From: a virus
Reading direction: 5' to 3' (one strand)
DNA: 57,780 nt
IMG/VR virus record: IMGVR_UViG_3300017917_001574
Coordinates: 1-57,780 of that record
Positions within the stretch are counted from its first letter, which is position 1, and every line of letters starts with the position of its first letter. The notes beneath the pieces were generated by a model. That model had not been told where the DNA came from. It saw only the letters and a list, made by a program, of their open reading frames with translations, and searched no databases. Below are positions 9,249 to 18,506 of this stretch, piece after piece. A program made the translations under genes and the position numbers.

Positions 9249-10361
9249 TTAGTTCTTTTTTTCAACATTAAAAAATCCATAACCATAATTTATCATGTCA
9301 CCCAAATTATCAACCTCGCCTAATCTTTGTATTCTTTCAAACGCAGAATTCTTACCTCTCTCAACAAAAATATTTGTTTGAACTTGAGCCTGGTCAATCA
9401 CTTTAAGTAAGACTTCATCTTTTGTAATTGGGACCGCAGTTAAATTATTCTCGGTAAATCCCGAAGATTGTTCGAAAAATATTGTGGTTCCATCAATATA
9501 GTCATAGTAGTTTACATTGTTAATAGTATATGCGGTAAATAATGGATTCATGTCACTAATTGCACCCCATATTCGACCATTTTTTATAACCGGAGTCCCG
9601 ACTTGATATTTTATTGGTCCGTATAATAATAAATCAGTGATACTAGATTTTGTAAATCCCGAAACAGTATAAGGAATCGTAACATAATTGACTGATGTTT
9701 GAGGTGCAACCTCGTTAACCGCATCTCCCGAAAATATATAATCGTAACTGACTGGCGTGTTTACCCAATTACCACCGGCAGGTATAAAAAAAGATTCACC
9801 ATTAGGGTTGTTTGGAACAATATTAGTGAAAGGTGTTGTTATTGTTTTTGTAACTAAAGTTACACCCCACGGATTTGTTTGTTCCAAAGTTATTTGATAT
9901 TGTTTATTTGTAGTAGGATAAAGATGACTAATTGAATTAGGTGTGTATGTTGTTATTGTCTGTTTTGGACTACCATCACCCCAATCAACTTTATATGAAG
10001 ACAAATCCAAAAATTTTTGAAATTCACTTGAAGTATTATAAATATAAAAAGTATATGGGTCTTGGGTTGTGGAAGAAAATATAAAATTCGCAACAACATC
10101 TTTTTGTAAAACTGCCCCATCAAATGGGCTATAATATCCAACATCTATTGCGGTTTGTCGTATTAGAATTGGTATGGTTAATCCCGTTAATAATGACGAC
10201 CCATTAGGACCGGCGCTAAGAACTTGTGTCATAGCAGAATAAACCCCAACAGTCTGCCCTGTATAACCGGCACTTACCGTTTGACCACTAAGGTTTACTC
10301 TAAAAATGTCCCCAAGAATATTTTCAGGTGATATTATTATTTTATAAAAATCTTCCATCAT
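9249..10361 (-). CDS. Tail/baseplate protein with PKD-like domain
   Basis: This is a 370-residue protein. Residues about 124-180 contain VDWGDGSP followed by SHLYPTTNKQYQITLEQTN. This is the WGDGS...HxYxxxGxYxVxL pattern of PKD/Ig-like folds, which are frequent in Bacteroidota surface proteins and some phage tail proteins. The N-terminal 100 residues and the C-terminal half are unassigned. The extreme C-terminus (ERGKNSAFERIQRLGEVDNL) is helical and charged and could be an assembly peptide. The start overlaps the upstream stop (TAATG, with a second ATG directly after). The likely role is an accessory baseplate or fibre-linking protein. Confidence 0.65.
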   Translation of the reverse strand: MMEDFYKIIISPENILGDIFRVNLSGQTVSAGYTGQTVGVYSAMTQVLSAGPNGSSLLTGLTIPILIRQTAIDVGYYSPFDGAVLQKDVVANFIFSSTTQDPYTFYIYNTSSEFQKFLDLSSYKVDWGDGSPKQTITTYTPNSISHLYPTTNKQYQITLEQTNPWGVTLVTKTITTPFTNIVPNNPNGESFFIPAGGNWVNTPVSYDYIFSGDAVNEVAPQTSVNYVTIPYTVSGFTKSSITDLLLYGPIKYQVGTPVIKNGRIWGAISDMNPLFTAYTINNVNYYDYIDGTTIFFEQSSGFTENNLTAVPITKDEVLLKVIDQAQVQTNIFVERGKNSAFERIQRLGEVDNLGDMINYGYGFFNVEKKN

Positions 10362-11209
10362 TAAGGATTAACATATTCATACCATTTTATTGGGGTTGTT
10401 GCAGTCGTACCAGCCCTTTGATTTAAACCACCATAAAGTTGTGGATTATTCATATTAAATACCTGATATGTTTGTTTCTCATAATCCATTTGAACTCTAT
10501 AATAGAAATATTTTGTATTATCAAAAACATATTTATTTTGGCCGGGAGGAAGAGATGATTGAGGCATATTCATCATCTTTGTAAAAAATCCTTGTCTCGC
10601 ATCAAAAAACTTTGCGGTCATGTAAAAAGTCGTAATATTCAAAAAATCTCTTTTCTTTAACCAATAAATAAAAAATCCCTCCTTATCTCCAACATAATCC
10701 AAAATAAAATATGGTTTTTTAATTTTAACAGGTGTCCTTTGCATTATCGCATCCATCGTTAACCCTTGTTGTGTCGGTATTATTATTGTAATATAATTTG
10801 TTTGTCGTTTTTCATCTACATTATCGTATAAGTCTAATTTGAAAAAAGAATTTGAAAAATTATTGGTATAATAATAAATGTCTTGAGCGGTAAATCCTTC
10901 GGACCTGTAATCATTTCTCCAATTTGTGGATACATCTAATGAACCTCCCGAATAAAAATTAAATTCATATTGGATATCTGTAACTTCAAAAGGTATGTTT
11001 GAATTTGGGTCGGGAACCGATGTCGGAGCATGGGCAAATCGATTCACTTCAAAATCGCCAAAACCTCCAGTTACTTTTTTTATGATTTCACCTTCATATT
11101 CATCAATACTTTGGTCAAGACCTAAGTAGTCCCAAGTCAATTCGATAGGTATTACCAATTCTTTATCGGTAAATCCATCTTTCATTATTTGTATTTTATT
11201 CACATCCAT
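10361..11209 (-). CDS. Putative baseplate protein, unrecognised
   Basis: This 282-residue soluble protein is rich in aromatic residues and Asp/Asn. It has no identifiable domain, signal peptide or transmembrane helix. Its start lies inside the 3' end of the upstream 577-residue gene (14-base overlap) and its stop overlaps the next start by one base, so it belongs to a tightly coupled set of tail genes. The repeated coupling suggests these proteins are made in fixed ratios for one baseplate sub-assembly. Function beyond that is unknown. Confidence 0.6.
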   Translation of the reverse strand: MDVNKIQIMKDGFTDKELVIPIELTWDYLGLDQSIDEYEGEIIKKVTGGFGDFEVNRFAHAPTSVPDPNSNIPFEVTDIQYEFNFYSGGSLDVSTNWRNDYRSEGFTAQDIYYYTNNFSNSFFKLDLYDNVDEKRQTNYITIIIPTQQGLTMDAIMQRTPVKIKKPYFILDYVGDKEGFFIYWLKKRDFLNITTFYMTAKFFDARQGFFTKMMNMPQSSLPPGQNKYVFDNTKYFYYRVQMDYEKQTYQVFNMNNPQLYGGLNQRAGTTATTPIKWYEYVNP

Positions 11210-12929
11210 CGATTAAAGGTTTTACTGGGTAAGTAACTCCCGTTAATGTGGAGTTATAGTTTATTCCTTCAGGTATTAATCTAAATTGAACTTCTTTAAA
11301 TGGGTATTGAGCGAAATTTAAAAAAGGATAATCAACACCCCGGTTTAAATTATCAATAAATCCATAAGTGTATAAATCTCTCCATCTAAATTGTTGGTCA
11401 GCGTTTGAGTAGTAAGCATATCCGGGAATGCCTTCAATATTCTCAACATCACCCGTTTCAAGATAATCCGAGAAAACTCGTATTGTCATCGATGTGTGAG
11501 GTTGGTAATAATACCCCGGGGCATTAGATGTAGGTGTTGAAGTTGTTGAAAATACATCTTGATTATATTTTAACTTATGATAGTATGGGGATATTACCCT
11601 TTCTTTTTGTTCGTAGTCATTCCATTCACAAAAATCCCCATCAATCGTATCACCTGAAAATAAATTTTGATTATAATAAAATGTTTTTGTTACACCACTG
11701 GTTAGAGTATAATTTGATGTTGGTATATTTGTATTCGAGTTAATATTATTATCGTCCCACCAACTATTAGTCTCGAGCGTTTTAGTTAAATTAAATTCCC
11801 ATCCTTGTTTTAACCCAACATTACCATTTAAAGATGGTTTATTAAAGTAACCTGTATATCCTTTATTAATTACGGTTAAAAATAATTCAGTGACAGGTCT
11901 TTTTTGATTATCAAGAACATTATTTAAATCAAAATCATCTTTAAATGTAATATTATACGAATTACTACTAGTTTTTTGGGAAACTCTCGAAATTTTATTA
12001 GGAGTGATTGAACTATATTCAAATTTCTTCTCCTCATTAAAAACATTTTTTTCAAAAGCGTTTTTTGTGATAATAGTTTTATCTAAATCTGTGATTACTT
12101 TGTGTTGTCTTATATAATATTTTGAAGTGGTTTCTAAAATATTTTCAGAATTAATTATCCTTTTAAAAATACCAACCCTCCCATTCGCGAAATTTGACAT
12201 ATTTGTATTTCCAGTATAACCCACATTATAAATGTTAAAAATATAGGTTCTACTATCTAATAACCCATTACCTAAAGAATAAACTTGGAATAATTCCTCA
12301 CCATTATATTTAAACGGAACATTATTAAAAATTATTTGAACATATTCTCCGTCTGTTAGACCATGAGGTGCAATACATTCAAAAGATATTAAACTATTAC
12401 CATTTTGATTTGTTCTGCGTATTACAAATGGGATTCCTTGGGATGCAGTCCAATTTAAACTAGACCCATTTAACTCATAAGACAATTTTTTATTATAATC
12501 ATTCTCATAAGGATAAGTTAAATAATAACCCCAATTATATGTATACGCACTTTTCGCCTGATACCTAATATGTTGGTCATTAATATCAGGTCTATAAAAA
12601 TCGAACTCGTAATATTGTGGATAACCAACCCAAACATTATTAAAGGAAGAATCCTCAGGTCTCACATAATATAAAGTATTTCTAAACGGGATATACTCTG
12701 TAGTTCCAGTATAAGTGTTTGCATACAAATAATTTAATTTAAATGTCGGTCTAAAAATTGTGCAAGATTGTCTTTCATCATCATATATTTGAGTAAGACT
12801 AATACTCTGACTTCTATCATATTCTGTAATTAGTTGACTTTGTTGTTCCAAAGACAATGAAATTTCTTGGTCAACAAATGGAGCCGACTTATATTGTAAA
12901 CCACTTGGAATGATTGTATACTTATTCAT
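11196..12929 (-). CDS. Putative baseplate/tail structural protein, unrecognised
   Basis: The ATG at 12929 is preferred to an upstream in-frame TTG and gives 577 residues. The start sits in the sequence ATGAATAA, so it overlaps the end of the 1829-residue gene by 8 bases. The protein is beta-rich, dense in Asn, Tyr, Thr and Gly, and lacks membrane segments. No family is recognised. Context (downstream of gp25 and gp6, upstream of the gpI-like gene) points to a peripheral wedge or fibre-attachment component. Confidence 0.6.
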   Translation of the reverse strand: MNKYTIIPSGLQYKSAPFVDQEISLSLEQQSQLITEYDRSQSISLTQIYDDERQSCTIFRPTFKLNYLYANTYTGTTEYIPFRNTLYYVRPEDSSFNNVWVGYPQYYEFDFYRPDINDQHIRYQAKSAYTYNWGYYLTYPYENDYNKKLSYELNGSSLNWTASQGIPFVIRRTNQNGNSLISFECIAPHGLTDGEYVQIIFNNVPFKYNGEELFQVYSLGNGLLDSRTYIFNIYNVGYTGNTNMSNFANGRVGIFKRIINSENILETTSKYYIRQHKVITDLDKTIITKNAFEKNVFNEEKKFEYSSITPNKISRVSQKTSSNSYNITFKDDFDLNNVLDNQKRPVTELFLTVINKGYTGYFNKPSLNGNVGLKQGWEFNLTKTLETNSWWDDNNINSNTNIPTSNYTLTSGVTKTFYYNQNLFSGDTIDGDFCEWNDYEQKERVISPYYHKLKYNQDVFSTTSTPTSNAPGYYYQPHTSMTIRVFSDYLETGDVENIEGIPGYAYYSNADQQFRWRDLYTYGFIDNLNRGVDYPFLNFAQYPFKEVQFRLIPEGINYNSTLTGVTYPVKPLIDGCE

Positions 12930-15900
12930 CAACCGAATATTTTGTTTTAAATTTATCTAAAGCCGATTCTCCTTGAATTGTTCCAAAGTAAAAATGGTTG
13001 GGGGCTCCAACTAAAAATTCGTCAGGCCATGTACCAGCACTAAATGAGTAATTACCATTAGAGTCAACATTGAAAATATACCCTCTTTGGTAAATGTCTC
13101 CAAGACCCTGAGGATAACTACCCATAAAATAACTTGGACTTCCTGCAATGTCAGGTTCTCTTCTATTTAAAGATTGGTAATTTCTACTAAAAATCCCTTC
13201 ATTGGTAGGTCCTTGGTTTGTTTTCCAATTATTACGTTCACTACCAAAAATTGTGTTGTTTCCACCTAATTGAACCAAATCCCATTGATAGAACGGGACA
13301 ACTTGTGATTTTATACCATATTGGAATGTATTCACATTACTACTAAATGGGGACCTGAAGTTAATAATTCCGGGACTCAAATAATCTTTATTCTGTAAAT
13401 CAAAAGTTGTTGATGAAAAGAAAACTCCCATCGTAGGCCCATCTAAAACAACGACAGAACCACTCTCAGGACTATAGTATTCAGGTGAAAATGGTATGAC
13501 ACCATACTCAGAATTAATTGACATACTTTGAGCCAAATCACCATCAATTCTAAGACCTTTTCTTGAGAATAAAATATTAAGTGCGTTATTTAAACCGGAT
13601 AATATATTATTCAAAAAATTGCTATTCGTAATCCTACTAATCACAAACAAATTAACCAAATCTGAAGTGTCAGAATAAGACGTGGAGTTCAAACTTCTCA
13701 TGATATAACCCTTAGCTGCGGGGTCAAATATTATTTCACCATAAAAATCATCTTTATATCCTAAGTTAATTATTGTTGTTGGGAACAATAAATTTCTAAC
13801 ATTTAAAGAACTATTTAACCCTAATACGGGTGAGCCAATAAATCTTGGGTTATTTGCGGATAACAAATACGGTGAACTCCTATAATAAAAATTATTTGTT
13901 TTATCATCAAAATACGCAATTTGATTTGCGAATTCAGATGTTGGTTTGTTATTAATATCATAAAAGGTGTCAACTTGGATTGGGAACATGTATAACGAAC
14001 CGTTAACCCAATTATTTACAAATGATTGTGCCAAAACTCCTCTACACAATCCATAGTAAAATCTAAGTCTATAACCCCATTCTCCAAATGTTTCAATATC
14101 TTTTGTTAAATCAAATAATGGTTCATTCAACATTACATAACACCCATTTTCAACATTATCTGTGGTTAACGCATCTTGTTTTACACCAAAATTAACCCCA
14201 TTCCCACTATAATATGTCAATCCAACCATTTTTTCACAAGTATTCATGGTTTCAAAGACTGTTGCAGATAATACTTGATTTTGAATGTCTGCGGTAACTT
14301 GTTCTGCACCTGTTGAAAAACTAGGCCCTTTAAAATTTAATCCCGCTTCTTTTGAATATACTGCAAATGATAAATTTTGTTGTAGTAAACCGACACTACC
14401 ATTTAAAAATGTAAAATCTGTTGCTCTTTTCTGTGTATCAAATCCATCAGAAGATGGTAAACGGTCAGTTCTCATCACCATTTGTGTCGGAGAGCTAATT
14501 GTAAGTCCTGCGTTAGTTCCTGTAGTTCCTCCTGTAAATTCAGGTAATAGTAATGGACTAAAATATAAATTAAAAGGTTGTCCATTACCAATATAATATC
14601 CAACAAAATTAGCAGAAGTTCTATTATAATCTGATATAAATTCTCTCAGAGGTCCTCTAAACATATACGCAGCACCAGACAAGTCCTCATTCGGGAGATA
14701 CCTCGTACTTGGATTAAGTGGATTACTTCCCCCATAATTTATATCCGGTCTCCAAGATTGTTTATTACTTTGTCCTGCAAATACGTTTGGAATTAATCCA
14801 GATGCAACTCCTCTCATGTTTGCAGGTCCTCCAACAGAAATGGAATTAATACCGTAATTAACTGAAGTAGTTACTGTATTACAACAAAAGAAATCATCTT
14901 CTTGAAAAGAGTTCGTAAAAATTCCATTCCCATAAAATACTTGATTTAAAACTGAGGTAATACTTAGTTGGGATGGTGGCCTTAAATATCGACTATCTAA
15001 AGCACCATAGTATCCAACATTACTTGTAGTATACGATGAAAATGCGAGACCTGGTGTTGTTGAAGCATTAGGTATTACATTATTTGGAATACCCGGCGTA
15101 TAAAAATACGAACCCGAAAATATTTCATTAACATTTTTATGGTTTTGCACTGACATGGTTGAACTAGATGGTAATGGCTGAATTGGTATATTCATTCTTG
15201 TCATTCCTGTAATCACAACAGCCTCTTCACTCGAATGTCCTAATATTTTCCCAATTCCGTAACTATTTTGTAATTTTGGAGAATATGGGTCAACACCTCT
15301 TTGTAATATTAAAACCACTTGCTCATTAAATCCGTCAAGTGTTGATGTCGGAAAACTAAAATTAGGATTGTTTGGTGGTATAACCCTTTCATATATACCA
15401 CTAACTCTAACATTACTTCCTCCGATATAACCCCATCTATCTTCCAGTTCAGGTTCACCACTCCCCGTATTACTAAATAAAAACCCTTTATTATCCGCAA
15501 TTAAATCATTCCAAAATCCTTTGGTTGGGTCAGGTTTTCCATTATTATCAAGGACTTGTCCCGGTAATGAATAAATTGTTTCACCATTTTCAACTTTTGT
15601 ATTAATGGTGATTGCGGTTAACACTTGATAATATTCAAGGTCTGAAGGATAAATATATCTTTGGGTGGCCAGTCCATAAGTAATTCCACTTATTTCGGCA
15701 GTTCCTCCTAATGTTGTGATGTCTATACCATTTGCATTGGTTATTGTTGTAGTTCCAGTTGTTGTTGCGGACACCGTTATTTTTTCATTAGCACAACTAA
15801 AATAAGTTGTAGTTCCCGTGGCCACCACATCAAATGTTATTGATAAAAAACAAGTTGAATTACCTGATGGGATAATATATGGGACAATGGATGGAGTCCC

Positions 15901-18411
15901 TGCTTGTGTTGTCGCATAAGGCACATTTGCGGTAAACCCGGTATTCTTGATAATACCATTAACACCATTTAATAGGTTACTTCCGATTGCAGTAGTCCCT
16001 GTCCATAAAAAGTTTACGTCTTTGGTTTTAAGAGGGTCGATAAAAGTTAATAATGTTCCAGGTTCAAGACTTTGTGCCGCCAAAACGGTTAAAGTGTTGT
16101 CATAATGTTTTGTTCCGTTTGGAACATCCTTCAAATTACCACCATTTTGGGGGTAATTAAATCTAACACTTATTTTATTAACATCATCAAAATATTTTTT
16201 TCTTGTATTATACTTGTTAATCCTCTCTGCTGGTGGTAAAGTGATACCAGCGGCAATTAGTTTATTACCAAATCTAGTTCCATCAGTATTTGGGAAAGTA
16301 AATGGTTCTGAAAAAGTTGATTTATATACTGTTGGAGTTTTGGTGCTAAATCTTCCCGATAATGCCTGAGACACTGTAATTGCACTCAATTGAGCACTAT
16401 CTTCATTATCCAAATCAGGGTTGAAGAATTGAATTTCTAACCCGTCAACATACAACCCTCCATTAGATAATTGCGTTAATAAACCTGCTGGCGGAGCCGA
16501 CTCTGTATCTCCTCCTCCCGGAGCAGTGGTCTCTGGGTCGCATTCACACGCTTGGCAATCAGGATATGTCATCATCGGTAATTTAAGTCTACCAAACTTG
16601 TAGCTCACAATATCCCTAAAATTGAGCGTTAAGAAAAGTGCCCCCACACTATATACTAAAGCCAGTAACGCATGTGGAACAATCATTGCGGCAGTCGCAC
16701 CAAACGCCGCGGAACCCGCGATTGCTGCTACAACTAAAATCCCTTGTTGAACCGCAGCTTTAACTAGCAACCCAATTAAAAATAATAAAATTGGTGTTGC
16801 AAAATTATTCCAAAGAAATGCCAAGAAATGAAATATTGTCAATAATGGTATTCCTATTAATTGCACAATTTGAAGAATTATTGCGAAAACAAAATATATT
16901 AAGTCAAAATTTCTAAATCCGTCATTTACCGGAAACTTGTTAATTGTATTGTCGCAATCAGAGCTATCAATTTCTTTAATCCCTATAAAATTTCCTCTTC
17001 CACCATTTTTAAATTCATCAATTAATCCGGCAACTGTGTAGACTTTATTATATTGAAATTCATAAAAAGTATCTTCACAATTAATAATTTCATTTAGTCT
17101 ATTCGTATAATCTGAAATTGGGTTTGCAGGTGAGGTTGCAGTACTAAAATCGTTAGTATATCCACTCCAAGCCAATCCAAAATAATAAGAACTTTGTTGT
17201 TGTAATGGTTTACTAATACTACCAGTTCCTGTCCATCCATATTCTTTAACATTTGGGACCAAAAAATATGGTCTTCTAACTTGTTCACTTAAACTTGGTG
17301 ATTGTTGCCATTTAATTTTAAATCTATATTTTGCTTTAGTTGGTATACCAATTGTTGGGTCATTAGATAGAACTTTTTCACCAAACTCATTTGTTATAAA
17401 GTAATCCAAATTCATTGGTAATTCAGTTAACCAAACTCCATTGCCATCTATTATATTACCAGATTGTTCTAATTGATATTGTTCCAAAACAGGATTACCT
17501 TCATTATCTTGATAGATTGTTTGTCTTATTGCCAATATTTGTCCTGGTCCAGCAATTAATGAACAAAGATTACCCATGTCATCCGCAGGTTTTGCATTTG
17601 CTCTGACTCTATAACCATCTGAACTTGAATATATTGACCCCATGAACACCGATGTTGGTTGTATGTCAACATTAGCGTCGTCCCTTAAATCAAAATCAAC
17701 TCGATTTATTGCAATATCACACAATTCAGGGTCACCCCAAAGAGGTGATACTTCAACATCTTTCGTTAAATTAATGATTTGTGGTAAAGAATTTAAATCC
17801 GTTGACGTTCTAAATCTATTTCCTGCCACTTGGGCTTCAGTCGCAAGACCCATTCTTATTAAGTCTTGAGGTGTCAATGAAAATTCACCAATATCCGATA
17901 AATCAACATCCATAACTAAAGTGTGATTTCCCTGAGGAACACCCATAATCATATAGTCACCACTATCATTTGTTTTTACACTATATTTATAATACTTATC
18001 ATATATTTCAACCGCAGTTGCCCCTGTCAATACATCCAATCTTGAGGGTAATGTCCCTGTGGCGGCATGAGTTGAGTAAGATTTTTCGTAAGGGAGTAAA
18101 TTATAACGATACCCGTCTTCATTTTTATCGTTAGGAGATTTGTATGGGTATATACTAGAAATTATCGGATTTGATTCATCAACTGAACTTATTGGAATGA
18201 ATATTGAAACTCGGGCGTTTGGAATACCAAATCCATTATTCGCAGTTACTCTACCAACAACCACACCATATTGGGCACAACTTTTAGTATAGACATCAGC
18301 CTGTTGTAATGTTAGTGATAAAATCTCTAAAAATTCAAATTGCTGGTCTAATTGAACATTAATTGATTTATTAATACCTAACTCTGTTCTTATTCTATAT
18401 GATTGACCCAT
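12922..18411 (-). CDS. Giant baseplate-region protein with carboxypeptidase-regulatory-like domain and internal membrane segments
   Basis: The ATG at 18411 is preferred to an upstream TTG and gives 1829 residues. Residues about 40-175 look like a CarboxypepD_reg-type beta-sandwich: VVGRVTANNGFGIPNARVSI early and SGDYMIMGVPQGNHTLVMDV at its end. Residues about 500-597 form a long hydrophobic stretch with three to four possible transmembrane helices (for example LIYFVFAIILQIVQLIGIPL and GILVVAAIAGSAAFGATAAM). A Cys cluster CQACEC and a Pro/Gly/Glu-rich linker follow. The remaining 1200 residues are beta-rich and unassigned. It lies directly after gp6 and has a promoter-like octamer 15 bases upstream. 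A membrane stretch buried in a baseplate-region protein is unusual. It could insert into the host envelope during infection, which is inference. Confidence 0.65.
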   Translation of the reverse strand: MGQSYRIRTELGINKSINVQLDQQFEFLEILSLTLQQADVYTKSCAQYGVVVGRVTANNGFGIPNARVSIFIPISSVDESNPIISSIYPYKSPNDKNEDGYRYNLLPYEKSYSTHAATGTLPSRLDVLTGATAVEIYDKYYKYSVKTNDSGDYMIMGVPQGNHTLVMDVDLSDIGEFSLTPQDLIRMGLATEAQVAGNRFRTSTDLNSLPQIINLTKDVEVSPLWGDPELCDIAINRVDFDLRDDANVDIQPTSVFMGSIYSSSDGYRVRANAKPADDMGNLCSLIAGPGQILAIRQTIYQDNEGNPVLEQYQLEQSGNIIDGNGVWLTELPMNLDYFITNEFGEKVLSNDPTIGIPTKAKYRFKIKWQQSPSLSEQVRRPYFLVPNVKEYGWTGTGSISKPLQQQSSYYFGLAWSGYTNDFSTATSPANPISDYTNRLNEIINCEDTFYEFQYNKVYTVAGLIDEFKNGGRGNFIGIKEIDSSDCDNTINKFPVNDGFRNFDLIYFVFAIILQIVQLIGIPLLTIFHFLAFLWNNFATPILLFLIGLLVKAAVQQGILVVAAIAGSAAFGATAAMIVPHALLALVYSVGALFLTLNFRDIVSYKFGRLKLPMMTYPDCQACECDPETTAPGGGDTESAPPAGLLTQLSNGGLYVDGLEIQFFNPDLDNEDSAQLSAITVSQALSGRFSTKTPTVYKSTFSEPFTFPNTDGTRFGNKLIAAGITLPPAERINKYNTRKKYFDDVNKISVRFNYPQNGGNLKDVPNGTKHYDNTLTVLAAQSLEPGTLLTFIDPLKTKDVNFLWTGTTAIGSNLLNGVNGIIKNTGFTANVPYATTQAGTPSIVPYIIPSGNSTCFLSITFDVVATGTTTYFSCANEKITVSATTTGTTTITNANGIDITTLGGTAEISGITYGLATQRYIYPSDLEYYQVLTAITINTKVENGETIYSLPGQVLDNNGKPDPTKGFWNDLIADNKGFLFSNTGSGEPELEDRWGYIGGSNVRVSGIYERVIPPNNPNFSFPTSTLDGFNEQVVLILQRGVDPYSPKLQNSYGIGKILGHSSEEAVVITGMTRMNIPIQPLPSSSTMSVQNHKNVNEIFSGSYFYTPGIPNNVIPNASTTPGLAFSSYTTSNVGYYGALDSRYLRPPSQLSITSVLNQVFYGNGIFTNSFQEDDFFCCNTVTTSVNYGINSISVGGPANMRGVASGLIPNVFAGQSNKQSWRPDINYGGSNPLNPSTRYLPNEDLSGAAYMFRGPLREFISDYNRTSANFVGYYIGNGQPFNLYFSPLLLPEFTGGTTGTNAGLTISSPTQMVMRTDRLPSSDGFDTQKRATDFTFLNGSVGLLQQNLSFAVYSKEAGLNFKGPSFSTGAEQVTADIQNQVLSATVFETMNTCEKMVGLTYYSGNGVNFGVKQDALTTDNVENGCYVMLNEPLFDLTKDIETFGEWGYRLRFYYGLCRGVLAQSFVNNWVNGSLYMFPIQVDTFYDINNKPTSEFANQIAYFDDKTNNFYYRSSPYLLSANNPRFIGSPVLGLNSSLNVRNLLFPTTIINLGYKDDFYGEIIFDPAAKGYIMRSLNSTSYSDTSDLVNLFVISRITNSNFLNNILSGLNNALNILFSRKGLRIDGDLAQSMSINSEYGVIPFSPEYYSPESGSVVVLDGPTMGVFFSSTTFDLQNKDYLSPGIINFRSPFSSNVNTFQYGIKSQVVPFYQWDLVQLGGNNTIFGSERNNWKTNQGPTNEGIFSRNYQSLNRREPDIAGSPSYFMGSYPQGLGDIYQRGYIFNVDSNGNYSFSAGTWPDEFLVGAPNHFYFGTIQGESALDKFKTKYSVDE

Positions 18412-18426
18412 CAAACTATTTTATTT

Positions 18427-18434
18427 AATAAATA
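18427..18434 (-). promoter_or_regulatory. Candidate promoter octamer TATTTATT upstream of the 1829-residue gene
   Basis: The octamer lies on the minus strand, 15 bases before the ATG at 18411, in a 95-base AT-rich gap with no hairpin. Confidence 0.5.
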
Positions 18435-18506
18435 CTTTATATGGAATTTTTAAAAAAAAAATCCACGTGATAAAATTATAGGATAAAGTAAAATAAAATA
18501 AACTTC

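Noticed and set aside
14285-14596. Plus-strand 103-codon frame inside the 1829-residue gene
   Set aside because: It is an antisense shadow with no start context and no neighbouring plus-strand genes.
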